Under the pieces are notes generated by a model, which saw only the letters and a program-made list of their open reading frames with translations, did no database searches and had not been told where the DNA came from. Positions 43,668 through 54,702 of a stretch of DNA of 64,000 nucleotides are shown here, in pieces. The number at the start of each line of letters is the position of its first letter. Position 1 is the stretch's first letter. The translations under genes and the position numbers were made by a program. Source of the stretch: Nitratireductor thuwali (lineage in GTDB: Bacteria > Pseudomonadota > Alphaproteobacteria > Rhizobiales > Rhizobiaceae); NCBI RefSeq assembly GCF_036621415.1, contig NZ_CP030941.1, positions 682,001-746,000 of the forward strand, given 5' to 3'.

Positions 43668-43891
43668 CGCGGATAGCCGCGCTTCGGGGACTGGCGTTTG
43701 GCATGCCGAATCCGGCACCCTGAAAGGCGAGGGCTTGTCCTGTTGAGGACAGGGCGGAGCGCGGGGTTTGCACGCGCTTCAGCACCTTGTGCGGAGTCCC
43801 GCCGGCAACCCCTAGGTCCCGGCTCCCCATTCGGACCGGTCTGGCGCTATGATTGCGCAGGCGGGATCCACCGTCCTCTCCTGAGGCGGCC
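43668..43891. other. Structured GC-rich intergenic region of unknown role
   Basis: 224 bases between convergent genes. It contains a hairpin TGTCCTGTTGAGGACA (43736-43751) and several further short complementary GC-rich blocks (for example GGCGGGATCC against GGAGTCCCGCC). The T-run needed for a terminator is absent. It could be a structured small RNA, but I could not match it to SRP RNA, tmRNA, 6S RNA or RNase P by their conserved sequences. Confidence 0.35.
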
Positions 43892-44176
43892 CTAAAAGAT
43901 CGACGTCCCCTGCTCGTCCACCATCTGCTTGCCCTTGCGAAGGGCCTGTTCCGCCGCGAGTTCAGCGCTGGGAAAACGGTCGGCGCGGATGAAGCGATGC
44001 TCCTTCACTTCACCGTCGATCTCCTTGGTAATCACGCCGCAGGTCTGGAACTCGCTGCCCTCGCGAAACGGCGTTGCGCGGATGATGAAACCCTTGTGTT
44101 CCACAGGCTCGCCCACGGTCTGGGTGGCTGGGGTCTCGTCGCCGCCACCGCCAAACAGACGCTTTAAAAATGACAT
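43892..44176 (-). CDS. HlyU-family protein
   Basis: 94 residues, MSFLKRLFGGGGDETP then the compact HlyU (PF10115-type) core EHKGFIIRATPFREGSEFQTCG, GVITKEIDGEVKEHRFIRADRF and AELAAEQALRKGKQMVDEQG. The family is named for a Vibrio haemolysin activator, but this short alphaproteobacterial form has no helix-turn-helix that I can see; role unknown. GGAGG lies upstream of the start. Confidence 0.85.
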   Translation of the reverse strand: MSFLKRLFGGGGDETPATQTVGEPVEHKGFIIRATPFREGSEFQTCGVITKEIDGEVKEHRFIRADRFPSAELAAEQALRKGKQMVDEQGTSIF

Positions 44177-44233
44177 GCTGCCTCCATGAATGGTCTTGCC
44201 CGGCGCACCGTTTCGGCCTGTCCCTGACGCGCT

Positions 44234-44653
44234 TCAGCTCAAATGTAGCACGACTTCACGCCGATGCGGCGCATCGCGATGCTCGAACAGATAGATGCCC
44301 TGCCATGTGCCCAGCATCAAGCGCCCTTTGGCGAGGGGGATGCCGATGGATGTCTGCGTGAGCGCGGCCTTGATATGCGCCGGCATATCATCCGGGCCTT
44401 CGGCCCGATGGACCACCCAATCCATGGACGCATCGTCGGACGGCGGCACCAGCCGCCGGAAGAATACGTGGAGGTCGCGCTTCACGTCCGGATCGGCGTT
44501 CTCCTGTATGATGAGCGAACAGGATGTGTGGCGCACGAAAACCGTCAGCAATCCGTCGCCTGCTCCGGCAGCGCCGGCAAAGCGCTGCGCCTCCCGCGTA
44601 ATCTCGTAGAGGCCCTGGCCCCGCGTCGTCACGGTCACAATCGTCTGCGGCAT
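44234..44653 (-). CDS. YjbQ-family protein (UPF0047)
   Basis: 139 residues from ATG 44653, matching the family's usual length; the frame also offers starts at 44680 and GTG 44704. Motifs: FVRHTSCSLIIQENADPDVKRD, EGPDDMPAHIKAALTQTSIGIP, GRLMLGTWQGIYLFEHRD. Family proteins have been linked to thiamine-phosphate-synthase side activity, with uncertain physiological role. The long-frame GTG overlaps the stop of the VOC gene upstream, so the two may be cotranscribed. Confidence 0.88.
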   Translation of the reverse strand: MPQTIVTVTTRGQGLYEITREAQRFAGAAGAGDGLLTVFVRHTSCSLIIQENADPDVKRDLHVFFRRLVPPSDDASMDWVVHRAEGPDDMPAHIKAALTQTSIGIPLAKGRLMLGTWQGIYLFEHRDAPHRREVVLHLS

Positions 44654-44700
44654 ACGCCGCTGGTGCCTTGGTGAGGTCATTCTGTCAAGGCACGAGGGCT

Positions 44701-45111
44701 TCACGACATGTATTGCTTCATGAATTCCGCACTGGGCGCAATCGGCTTGATGACGTCGATAAGCACGCCGTTCGGGTCACTGGTTATGAAATGGCGCTGG
44801 CCAAAATCCTCATCGCGCAGGGCCTGCAGGATGGGCAGGCCCGCCTCCCTCGCCCGCTGGTACTCCACGTCCACGTCCTCCACCTCGAAGTTCAGTATGA
44901 GTCCGGATATCCGGCCTCGTGCGGCCGGCGGAATGGTCGCATGATCACCATCGAGAACGGCGAGGTTGACGCTCTCATCCTCGCTCGACTGCAGATGCAC
45001 ATACCAGTCGCTTTCGAACACCGGCCGGAAGCGAAAATGCGCCGCATAGAAAGCGGCGGTCCCGGATACGTCCTTGGTCATGATGACCGGATAATAGCTC
45101 GTGCTCTTCAT
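44701..45111 (-). CDS. VOC-family (glyoxalase/bleomycin-resistance-like) protein
   Basis: 136 residues: [64 protein letters not shown]. Start at 45111 with GGGGA upstream; ATG 45120 is too close to that site. Divergent from a TetR regulator with palindromic sites between them, so probably its main target. May confer tolerance to an electrophile or antibiotic; substrate unknown. Confidence 0.88.
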   Translation of the reverse strand: MKSTSYYPVIMTKDVSGTAAFYAAHFRFRPVFESDWYVHLQSSEDESVNLAVLDGDHATIPPAARGRISGLILNFEVEDVDVEYQRAREAGLPILQALRDEDFGQRHFITSDPNGVLIDVIKPIAPSAEFMKQYMS

Positions 45112-45135
45112 TGCTTGCATTCCCCGATAAAAGAA

Positions 45136-45180
45136 ACATACTGCATGTATCCTCCTGATAACATACAGGCTGCATGTATG
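45136..45180. promoter_or_regulatory. Paired TetR operators between VOC and TetR genes
   Basis: Two inverted repeats in the 66-base divergent gap: ATAC-TGCAT-GTAT (45138-45150) and CATACA-N7-TGTATG (45162-45180), sharing TGCATGTAT. The second overlaps the TetR start codon at 45178. Arrangement is typical for a TetR repressor controlling itself and the divergent gene. Confidence 0.7.
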
Positions 45181-45753
45181 CAACGAAAAACCAATCGCGA
45201 GAGGACGGAGACGACCCGCGCCCGCTTGCTGGAAGCCGCCCGCTCCTTGTTTGTGGAGAAGGGATATGCCGATACCGGTACACCCGAGATTGTCGCCGCG
45301 GCAGGGCTTACCCGCGGCGCGCTGTACCATCATTTTCCCGACAAGCAGGCCCTGTATGCGGCCGTCGTCGAGGCCGAGGCAGCGGCCGTCGCCGCCGAGA
45401 TAGAGCAGGCCGCGCCCGCCTCTCTCGAGGTCGTAAGTGCACTCCTCGCTGGCGGCGAGGCCTACCTGGAGGCCATGCAGCAGCAAGGCCGCGCACGCCT
45501 CCTGCTTGTGGAAGGCCCTGCCGTTCTTGGCCGTGCGCGCATGGATGAGATCGACGCCGCACACGGCAACCGTACGCTGCGGGAAGGTCTGGCAACGGCG
45601 ATGAAGGCCGGAGCGCTGAAGCCCCTGCCCCTCGACCCGCTCACGCAGGTGCTGGGGGCGATGTTCGACCGCGCCGCCCTCGCGCTGATCGACGGAGGCG
45701 ATTTGCGGGATCAGATGGCCGTGCTGGGCGCTGTGATAAAGGGCCTGCAATAA
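45178..45753 (+). CDS. TetR-family transcriptional regulator
   Basis: 191 residues. N-terminal helix-turn-helix at about 8-55 ([45 protein letters not shown]), then a helical ligand-binding domain ([21 protein letters not shown]). Begins with ATG 45178 inside an inverted repeat, implying either a near-leaderless message or a promoter overlapping the operator. Regulates itself and the VOC gene by inference. Confidence 0.92.
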   Translation: MQRKTNRERTETTRARLLEAARSLFVEKGYADTGTPEIVAAAGLTRGALYHHFPDKQALYAAVVEAEAAAVAAEIEQAAPASLEVVSALLAGGEAYLEAMQQQGRARLLLVEGPAVLGRARMDEIDAAHGNRTLREGLATAMKAGALKPLPLDPLTQVLGAMFDRAALALIDGGDLRDQMAVLGAVIKGLQ

Positions 45754-45754
45754 T

Positions 45755-45783
45755 AAAGGAGCCCCGACGATGCGGGGCTCCTT
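45755..45783. terminator. Bidirectional terminator between tetR-type gene and rpoD
   Basis: Perfect 11-bp stem AAGGAGCCCCG (45756-45766) / CGGGGCTCCTT (45773-45783) with a 6-base loop. On the minus strand it is followed by TATTATTG, on the plus by GTGATTCTGTT; the A/T-rich stem ends supply part of the U-tract in both directions. Lies between the TetR stop and the rpoD stop. Confidence 0.85.
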
Positions 45784-45804
45784 GTGATTCTGTTCCAAGA
45801 CATT

Positions 45805-47805
<2,001 letters not shown>

Positions 47806-48136
47806 GCGTTGCTTTCTCCAACCGGCACGCTGACGGCATCCTGCTCGCCGAATCATGCCGATGCTTTTGCGCGATGACCGAGGCTCTATCCGCCGCTGCG
47901 TTAAAGCCCGATTAACCCTGACATCGAATGCGGGATTCCCCGCACTTCGCCGTCGCGCGTTCTACACTTACATACTGGCAGCCGGGATTCGGCCCGCACC
48001 TTGTCGAATCGATCCTGATTCCCGCAATCGCCGCCAAGGTCAAGCGCCTGTGCCATGATTCGCTTCAAAAAAGCGAATCAGCCGGCTTTTTACCCGCAAT
48101 TCGGTTCGATCTTCACCACGAACGAGAAATCCCGCT
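47806..48136. other. dnaG-rpoD intergenic region
   Basis: 331 bases between dnaG stop and rpoD start. It holds a 9-bp hairpin GATTCGCTT (48057-48065) / AAGCGAATC (48071-48079) and room for a separate rpoD promoter. No credible gene. On the minus strand no T-run follows the hairpin; on the plus strand a CTTTTT lies seven bases further on. It may be an RNA-processing or partial-termination site, as known between dnaG and rpoD in E. coli. Confidence 0.5.
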
Positions 48137-50059
48137 CTAGGACTGACTGGCTCGGCCTGAAAGAAGCCCAAAGCCTTCAATGAGCGCTTCCGTGGCTTGT
48201 ATGTTCCTGAGCTCAGCCTGTATCTCCACGAGGTGCCGATAGTTCTCTTCAGTCGGATCGTCAGCGAGCGCAAGCTCTGCCGCTTTGAGTTCCTTATGTA
48301 GAGAGCCGCTGGAAACGTGCAAGTGCAAGGCCTGCAGAAACGCCTCGCGCGCGTCTTCGAGCGCCGCATCCGCCAGCGCCGGCCATTGCCGCGCGCGCCG
48401 CACCAGCGCCTCGGCCTTTTCCAGAGCCTCGCCGAAACCGGCCGCAGCAAGCGCCTCGCGTACGGCCGTCGCCTCATGCGCCGTGCCATGGGCCATGGCG
48501 TCGAAAAGCGCGCTGCGCAGCCGGGCCATGTCGGGGCTCGTCAGGGTCAGCCGCTCCGCCTTGTCGAAGTGCTCATCCAGCAATGCCGGGTGATTGATCA
48601 AGGCGACGACGATCGTCGCCTCCCTGAGCGTGGTGCCGCCGGTTGCCGCGCGCACCATGCCCGAACGCGCCAGGCTTTCCGAAACGGCCAGGCGGCCCGG
48701 GGCCGCGCCCGGTCGTCCCCGCCCCTGCTGCCCGCCCTTGCGAAAGTCGCCGCCCCGCCCGCGCCGGCTCTGGTCCGCGCCGAAATAGCTGATCACGCGC
48801 TCACGCATATCCTGGGCGTAATGGCGGCGCACATTCTCGTCGCGAATGCGGCCGGTCAGTTCGCGCAGCGCTTTTTCGAGCTCGGCCCGCCGCTCGGGCG
48901 TGTCGAACACCTTGCCCGAGGTTTCGCGGGTCCAGATCAGATCGGCCATCGGCCGGGCCTGCGAGATCAGCGCGTCGAATGCCGCCCGCCCTTCCTCGCG
49001 CACCAGATCGTCGGGATCCTTGCCCTCGGGCAGCAGTGCAAAACGCAGCGAACGGCCCGCCTGCGCCATCGGCAGCGCCAAATCTGCCGCACGCCATGCC
49101 GCGCGCAGCCCGGCGCTGTCTCCGTCGAAGCACAGGACCGGCTCGCCATGTATCCGCCAAAGCAGCTCAAGCTGGTTTTCCGTCAACGCGGTTCCGAGCG
49201 GAGCAACGACATTCTCCACGCCCGCCTGCGCGAGCGCGATCACATCCATGTAGCCTTCGACGGCGATCACGCTTTCGCCCTTCGCCGTGGCGCGCCGCGC
49301 CCGCGCGTGATTGTAGAGCACATTGCCCTTGTGGAAGAGCTCGGTGTCCGGCGAGTTGAGATATTTGGCGGGAATATTGGCCGACAGCGCCCGTCCGCCG
49401 AAGGCGATCACCCGTCCTCGCGTATCCTCAATGGGAAACATGATGCGGCCGCGAAACCGGTCATAGGAGACGGGTATGTCCGGCCCGCTATAGACCAGAC
49501 CGCAGGCCTCCATCTGTTCCTTCGTGATGCCTTTGTCGGCAAGGTGCTCCTTCAGCGCGTTGCGGCTGTCGGGCGCAAAGCCAAGGCGGAAGCTCTGCTG
49601 CGTCGTGCTGGAAAGGCCCCGTCCGCGCAGATAGGCCCGTGCCTCGGCCCCTTCCGGGCCATGCAGCCTTTCCTCAAAGAAGCGGGCTGCCATGTCCATG
49701 ACGTCGGTCAGGCTGGCCCGCTGCTTCTCCCGCTTTTCCGCCTCCGGATCGCGGGCAGGCATGGGCACGCCGGCCATCTCGGCCACGCGTTCGACGGCTT
49801 CGGGGAAGCTCAGCCCGTCCAGTTCCCCAAGAAATTTGAAGTGATCGCCCGAAACACCGCAGCCGAAGCAGTGGTAGCGGCCTTTCTTGTCCTCGCAGTG
49901 AAAGCTGGGCGTATTCTCGCCATGGAACGGACAGCACGCCCAATAGTCGCCGCGGGCCGCATTGGTCTTCCGCTTGTCGAAGGTCACGCGCGTGCCCACA
50001 ACCTGCGAAATCGGCACCCGGTCGCGGATTTCATCGAGGAATGAGGGTGGGAAGCGCAT
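48137..50059 (-). CDS. dnaG: DNA primase
   Basis: Synthesises RNA primers at the replication fork. 640 residues. N-terminal CHC2 zinc finger (YWACCPFHGENTPSFHCEDK and YHCFGCG), primase core with EGYMDVIALAQAGVENVVAPLG and the TOPRIM acidic motif LCFDGDSAGLRAA, and a C-terminal helicase-binding region from about residue 430 (RGRGGDFRKGGQQGRGRPG linker). Start at 50059 matches the conserved MRFPPSFLDEIRDRV. Confidence 0.97.
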   Translation of the reverse strand: MRFPPSFLDEIRDRVPISQVVGTRVTFDKRKTNAARGDYWACCPFHGENTPSFHCEDKKGRYHCFGCGVSGDHFKFLGELDGLSFPEAVERVAEMAGVPMPARDPEAEKREKQRASLTDVMDMAARFFEERLHGPEGAEARAYLRGRGLSSTTQQSFRLGFAPDSRNALKEHLADKGITKEQMEACGLVYSGPDIPVSYDRFRGRIMFPIEDTRGRVIAFGGRALSANIPAKYLNSPDTELFHKGNVLYNHARARRATAKGESVIAVEGYMDVIALAQAGVENVVAPLGTALTENQLELLWRIHGEPVLCFDGDSAGLRAAWRAADLALPMAQAGRSLRFALLPEGKDPDDLVREEGRAAFDALISQARPMADLIWTRETSGKVFDTPERRAELEKALRELTGRIRDENVRRHYAQDMRERVISYFGADQSRRGRGGDFRKGGQQGRGRPGAAPGRLAVSESLARSGMVRAATGGTTLREATIVVALINHPALLDEHFDKAERLTLTSPDMARLRSALFDAMAHGTAHEATAVREALAAAGFGEALEKAEALVRRARQWPALADAALEDAREAFLQALHLHVSSGSLHKELKAAELALADDPTEENYRHLVEIQAELRNIQATEALIEGFGLLSGRASQS

Positions 50060-50257
50060 TTGTGTCCGGCTCTTCTGTCAATCGAGCATATAAGCACAAT
50101 TCTGCCGTCCCGCGAGCGCCGGCTGGCCTTCCTCACCGCTATTCACAGGCGCAGGGATCCCGCCGTCACGGCGCAGCAGCTTCAATGAATGCAAGAAGCC
50201 GGCCCGCCCGGACCGGCTTTCGTCAATCATACCCGTTCACGGGCTTTGGCTCCGTCT

Positions 50258-50707
50258 TTACCGAAGCATGTTCTTGACGATGCCGCTGGCCTTGCCAATG
50301 TCCATGCGCCCGGGAAACTTCTCCTTGAGCGCGTTCATGCAGCGGCCCATGTCGCGCAGGCCACCGGCACCCACCTCGTGAACCACCTGGGCGCAGGCCT
50401 TCTTCATATCGTCCTCGCCAAGCGGCTTCGGCATGAACTCGCCGATAATGGCGATTTCCTCGCGCTCCTGCTCGGCCAGTTCGAGACGGTTCCCCTCTTC
50501 GAAGCCCTTGGCCGATTCCTTGCGCTGCTTCACCATTCGGCCAAGCACTTCCAGAATCTCGTCGTCGCTAACCGGATCCTTGCCGGCGCCGCGATTGGCT
50601 ATGTCGCGGTCTTTGATGGCCGTCTGGATAAGGCGAAGCGTCGAAATCCGACGCTTGTCCTTCTTGGTCAGAGCGTCATTCAGCGCCTGAGCGATTTTCT
50701 CGCGCAT
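50258..50707 (-). CDS. GatB/YqeY-domain protein
   Basis: 149 residues from ATG 50707; AGGAG lies eight to nine bases upstream of it and abuts the in-frame ATG 50716. MREKIAQALNDALTKKDKRR, IAIIGEFMPKPLGEDDMKKA and FPGRMDIGKASGIVKNMLR are typical YqeY features. The domain binds tRNA in GatB; the free-standing protein has no settled function. The gene lies about 200 bases upstream of dnaG on the same strand, an order I recall from Rhizobiales. Confidence 0.92.
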   Translation of the reverse strand: MREKIAQALNDALTKKDKRRISTLRLIQTAIKDRDIANRGAGKDPVSDDEILEVLGRMVKQRKESAKGFEEGNRLELAEQEREEIAIIGEFMPKPLGEDDMKKACAQVVHEVGAGGLRDMGRCMNALKEKFPGRMDIGKASGIVKNMLR

Positions 50708-51125
50708 GGCATTCATCTCCTGTCGCGTTTGCGAACATAGCGCCGACATCGGGCCGGTGCAAACCGTTTCTTCTTCGTTAAGGTACTGGATTTGTTTGGT
50801 AAAACTATCGCAGCCCGTCTGCGGCTGATCCATCGACCGCCAGTTTGCCTTCGTCTATTGTCCGCGACCTGCATGGACACTAAATCACGGCCTTGAGCGG
50901 GTATCGCGCGGGCCTTTCGCCATCGCCCCTTGTGATCCGCCGCGCCATATGGCGTAGGCAGGATCGGAATTCAAGTCCCCCGCTTCAGCTTCCACCCAAG
51001 GATCGAGATCGGTTTTGGGAAAGCAGGACACCTGGATTAGGAGGCCTGGATTGGGTGGTTTACAGCGTCCCTTGCGCATCTTAAATGACGCGCTACGGCA
51101 ATCTGGCCGAACGATGGAGAGAAGA
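50708..51125. other. Divergent region between yqeY and carA
   Basis: 418 bases carrying the promoters of the yqeY/dnaG side and of carA. Short reading frames on both strands lack ribosome-binding sites and protein-like composition. I see no riboswitch signature and no clear regulatory palindrome. Confidence 0.45.
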
Positions 51126-52328
51126 ATGGCGACCAGCATCGCCCCCTGGAGCGAGATCAAGCCGACGGCGCTGCTCGTTCTGGCAGACGGTACCGTCATC
51201 GAAGGGCAGGGATTGGGCGCCAGCGGCGAGGCCGTTGCTGAAGTCTGCTTCAACACAGCGCTGACGGGCTACCAGGAAATCCTCACCGATCCCTCCTATG
51301 CCGGCCAGATCGTCACTTTCACATTCCCGCATATCGGCAATGTCGGCACCAATGAAGAGGACATCGAAGACCTCACTCCGGCAGCCCGCGCCGGGGCGGT
51401 GGGCGCCATCTTTCGCGCCGATGTCACCGATCCGTCCAACTACCGCGCCGCCGACCATCTGGATGCATGGCTGAAACGCCGCGGCATCATCGCCATGGCC
51501 GGCATAGACACCCGGGCCCTTACCGTCCTGTTGCGCGAAAAAGGTGCGGCCAATGCCGTCATCGCCCATGCACAGGACGGAAATTTCGATGTCGACGCGC
51601 TCAAGGAGCGGGCCGCGAACTGGACCGGCCTCCTCGGCCTCGATCTGGCTCGCGAAGTCACCTCCGGCCAAAGCAGCACCTGGACCGAAACGCCCTGGGT
51701 CTGGGAAGAGGGCTACGGCAACACTGACGAGGAAAATATCCATATCGTTGCCGTCGACTATGGCGTGAAGCGGAATATCCTGCGTCTACTGGCAAGTCTT
51801 GGCGCCAGGGTCACGGTCGTGCCCGCCACCACGCCGGCCGCCGACATCGTGGCCTTGGAGCCCGACGGCATCTTTCTGTCCAACGGCCCCGGCGACCCCG
51901 AGGCCACCGGCGAATATGCCGTACCGATGATCAAGGAACTTCTGGAGACGGATATTCCCATCTTCGGCATCTGCCTCGGCCATCAAATGCTCGCGTTGGC
52001 GCTGGGCGCCAGGACGCTCAAGATGCACCAGGGTCATCATGGCGCCAACCATCCGGTCAAGGATTTCACCACCGGCAAGGTCGAGATCGTTTCCATGAAC
52101 CATGGCTTCGCGGTCGACGGCGACAGCCTGCCGGACGGCGTGGAGGAAACCCATGTCTCGCTATTCGATGGAACCAACTGCGGCATCGCGCTGACCGGCC
52201 GTCCGGTCTTTTCGGTGCAGCATCACCCCGAAGCCTCGCCTGGCCCGCAGGATTCCCACTACCTTTTCCGGCGCTTCGCCAATCTGATTCGCCGGCAGCA
52301 TGGCGAGCCGGCACTGGCCGAACGCTGA
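51126..52328 (+). CDS. carA: Carbamoyl-phosphate synthase small (glutaminase) subunit
   Basis: Supplies ammonia from glutamine to CarB for pyrimidine and arginine synthesis. 400 residues from ATG 51126 (GGAGAGAAG upstream). N-terminal domain [20 protein letters not shown] and [18 protein letters not shown]; class I amidotransferase with nucleophile Cys in [16 protein letters not shown] and the His-Glu pair in [15 protein letters not shown]. carB lies 6 kb further on the same strand, separated by unrelated genes. Confidence 0.97.
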   Translation: MATSIAPWSEIKPTALLVLADGTVIEGQGLGASGEAVAEVCFNTALTGYQEILTDPSYAGQIVTFTFPHIGNVGTNEEDIEDLTPAARAGAVGAIFRADVTDPSNYRAADHLDAWLKRRGIIAMAGIDTRALTVLLREKGAANAVIAHAQDGNFDVDALKERAANWTGLLGLDLAREVTSGQSSTWTETPWVWEEGYGNTDEENIHIVAVDYGVKRNILRLLASLGARVTVVPATTPAADIVALEPDGIFLSNGPGDPEATGEYAVPMIKELLETDIPIFGICLGHQMLALALGARTLKMHQGHHGANHPVKDFTTGKVEIVSMNHGFAVDGDSLPDGVEETHVSLFDGTNCGIALTGRPVFSVQHHPEASPGPQDSHYLFRRFANLIRRQHGEPALAER

Positions 52329-52337
52329 CCCAAGCAA

Positions 52338-52362
52338 AAGGGCGGCCCGATGGACCGCCCTT
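52338..52362 (-). terminator. Terminator between carA and the TadG-like gene
   Basis: Stem AAGGGCGG (52338-52345) / CCGCCCTT (52355-52362), 8 bp, with further partial pairing inside the loop. On the minus strand the stem is followed by TTGC, giving a CCCTTTTG end that suits the TadG-like gene; on the plus strand CTTGCCC follows carA. May serve both directions weakly. Confidence 0.65.
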
Positions 52363-52392
52363 GCCCGCCCCCCGGGATCACCTCACCCCGGA

Positions 52393-54057
52393 CTACGAAG
52401 AAATGCGGAGCTTCACGATACCGTCGCCAATCTTCTCGAAGACGGCGTCGAGTTGGCTGCGCGACGGCGCGTCGAAGAAGTGCCCTGGCGAGGACGCGCA
52501 TTCCTGCAGCATCATGCCCGTGGCCACATCCGGTTCTTCGAGACGGATCGTGTAGACTTCCACGCCTTCATCCTTGGCGTTCTTGCATGCCTCCAGGGTC
52601 TTCTCGTTCATCGCCGTATTGGTGGCCTTTGCCCCACCGGCCGAGAAGCCGAGCCGCCCGTCCACCAGATATCCGAAGCTGGAATAGGAAGAACCGAGTT
52701 TGACACCGCGATTGCCGAACACATTCGCACCGTCCGACAGCACCACCATGATCTTCTCGATCCGCGGATCGTTCTTGTCGTCCTTGCCCTGCGAGAATGG
52801 TTCGCCCGGCGACAGTACCCGGAATCCCCAGGCCACGCCCTCCATGATGTTGGTAGTGCCGTTGGCCACGAAGGCTTTCACCTTCGACTTAATGTCTGCA
52901 TAGTTGTTCGAAAGCGGTGTGATGGGCTGGGCGAAGCAGTTGTTGTTCGGGCCCTTGCCGTTCCGGAAATCGGCGTGGACACGCTTCCAGCCGGCACCGC
53001 CTGATCCACGACCATCGCGACCTTCACCGTCGTCATCATCATCGCCGCCACCCGGCGAGGCGCCGACCGACTTGCTGATCAGATGATCCGGCACGCCATA
53101 CTTGTCGAGCTTTGCCGCCTCATCCCTGGCCCGCTTGCTCTGGGGGTCGACGGAGGCTCTGATATAGCTGTTCGTATAGGCTTGTTGGTCGGGCTCGTCG
53201 ATGGCGAAAGCTGGCACGAAGTAGCTGTTCTTGTCGCTCTTGTCCGCCGGCGTATCGTCCACATCGTGGGCGCCCTTCTTCGAAGGATAGCGCGTTTCCA
53301 CGCAGCCTTTCCACTCCTGGCCAAGATTATGGTAGACCTCGAAGCGGCTGATCCCGGGCTTAAGCTCGATCTGCGGAATGTCCGCTTCGCCGTCGAGGTC
53401 CAGCCATTCCGCCCCGGTTCCCTTGATGATCTTGCCTTTGTCGTCGAATTTCGGCCCGTATTGCGGCCCCACATTCACGAAGCTCGAGAACGGAACGAGC
53501 GCGAATTTCAGGCGCTCCGGGTCGCTCACCTGTCCGGAAAGGTCGTCGACCAGGCCGATCACCGCATCCTTCATCGACTGCAGCTTGCCGCCGCGCATGG
53601 ACCCAGTCGTGTCGAGCACAAGCGCGACCTCGTAGGTCGAATAGGCGATGTCGGCGCTGGCGATAGCGTTGATGGGCTGGTTGGTGAGCCCGAACAGCCC
53701 CCCGAAGGCCAGCGACGCGTCCGTCTCGGCCTTGAGCGTCACGCGTGTTCCTTCCCGCGACACCTCGAGGTTCCGGTAGATTCCGGCCAAATTGCCGGAC
53801 ATATAATTCTCGGCGATCCGCCGGGCTTCGCTCTTGGATATGTCCGCCCCGCGCTGGGCGACGGCCAGCACGGCGGCATCGATCGCCTGCTGCAATTCAA
53901 CGCGCGTCCGGCTCATGGTGCTGTAGTCGATCGCCAATCCGACCGCGCCGAGCAACGGCAGCGAAAGCAGTGCGGCAAGCATTCCGAAATTACCCGCCTT
54001 GTCGCGTCCGAAGGCGCAAACGGTATCCCGCAGAATTCTCGTCTTCGAAGGTTTCAT
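52393..54057 (-). CDS. TadG-like pilus-assembly protein with von Willebrand A domain
   Basis: 554-residue membrane-anchored secreted protein. N-terminal TadE/TadG-type segment GNFGMLAALLSLPLLGAVGLAIDY (about 22-45), then VELQQAIDAAVLAVAQRG, and a vWA domain with MIDAS motif DTTGSM at 149-154. C-terminal vWA half: KIMVVLSDGANVFGNRG, EVYTIRLEEPDVATGMML. A low-complexity loop GGGDDDDDGEGRDGRGSGG interrupts the domain near 335-355. No other tad/cpa genes are in view. Role in pilus or surface assembly inferred from family. Confidence 0.88.
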   Translation of the reverse strand: MKPSKTRILRDTVCAFGRDKAGNFGMLAALLSLPLLGAVGLAIDYSTMSRTRVELQQAIDAAVLAVAQRGADISKSEARRIAENYMSGNLAGIYRNLEVSREGTRVTLKAETDASLAFGGLFGLTNQPINAIASADIAYSTYEVALVLDTTGSMRGGKLQSMKDAVIGLVDDLSGQVSDPERLKFALVPFSSFVNVGPQYGPKFDDKGKIIKGTGAEWLDLDGEADIPQIELKPGISRFEVYHNLGQEWKGCVETRYPSKKGAHDVDDTPADKSDKNSYFVPAFAIDEPDQQAYTNSYIRASVDPQSKRARDEAAKLDKYGVPDHLISKSVGASPGGGDDDDDGEGRDGRGSGGAGWKRVHADFRNGKGPNNNCFAQPITPLSNNYADIKSKVKAFVANGTTNIMEGVAWGFRVLSPGEPFSQGKDDKNDPRIEKIMVVLSDGANVFGNRGVKLGSSYSSFGYLVDGRLGFSAGGAKATNTAMNEKTLEACKNAKDEGVEVYTIRLEEPDVATGMMLQECASSPGHFFDAPSRSQLDAVFEKIGDGIVKLRISS

Positions 54058-54145
54058 GGCCCCGCCTCTCCCGTTCGATCGGGCACCATAGCGGCAGCGG
54101 CTTAAAGCGCGTTTAAGTGCAACAGTTCAATTTGCAACGATCTTT

Positions 54146-54655
54146 TCACCGACCCCTTACGATCGCGCGCCGTCCCCGCCGGAACGGCAGGGCGATCAGC
54201 CGCGCCGCGCCGAAACCGCCCAGGACGCCGGCGGCGGCCCAGATCAAGCCGTGCGGCGTCACCGGCACCGCGGGCTCGAAAGCGTCCCAGGCGCCCGCGG
54301 CCACCTTTGAGTCCGGCCCCGTCGCGAGGATCACCGGGCGCAGCACGGCCGGCATCGTCTCGAAGCGCCGCGCTTGCGTGCTCAACTGCTCGAACCGGTC
54401 TAGGGCGCGGCGCATGGAACGGCTTCGGTCCGTGAGGAAAGGCTGCCCCGCGGCCTCGTAGGCGGCAAGCGCTTCCTCCCGCTGCAGGCCGTTCCTGGCG
54501 GCATCCGCGTCGAAATCCGCGACCACCTGCACCATTTCATCCAGCGCCCCGCCCAGCCTCTGCCGGTATTGCTGCGCGAACTCGGGCGCCTGGGACATGG
54601 CGATGCCGCCCGCTGCCGCAACCGCCAGCGCGAAAATCGTGCCGATCCTGATCAT
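54146..54655 (-). CDS. DUF2937-family membrane protein
   Basis: 169 residues with a hydrophobic segment at each end: IGTIFALAVAAAGGIAMSQ (about 4-22) and LIWAAAGVLGGFGAARLIALPF (about 137-158). The middle is helical and charged (QQYRQRLGGALDEMVQVVADFDADA). Layout and the APEFAQQYRQRLGGALDE region match DUF2937 proteins, whose function is unknown. Lies 47 bases downstream of the zinc-metallopeptidase gene on the same strand. Confidence 0.8.
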   Translation of the reverse strand: MIRIGTIFALAVAAAGGIAMSQAPEFAQQYRQRLGGALDEMVQVVADFDADAARNGLQREEALAAYEAAGQPFLTDRSRSMRRALDRFEQLSTQARRFETMPAVLRPVILATGPDSKVAAGAWDAFEPAVPVTPHGLIWAAAGVLGGFGAARLIALPFRRGRRAIVRGR

Positions 54656-54702
54656 GAGTCCGACCTTTCAACGTGGGCCGGGCAGATATCCCTGCGCATC
54701 GT

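Noticed and set aside
43698..43895. 65-codon plus-strand frame between FKBP and HlyU genes
   Set aside because: No ribosome-binding site, Arg/Pro-rich random-like composition, and it runs into the opposite-strand gene.
48040..48489. 149-codon frame within the dnaG region on the minus strand
   Set aside because: Arg-rich shifted frame of dnaG continuing into the intergenic gap; no start signals.
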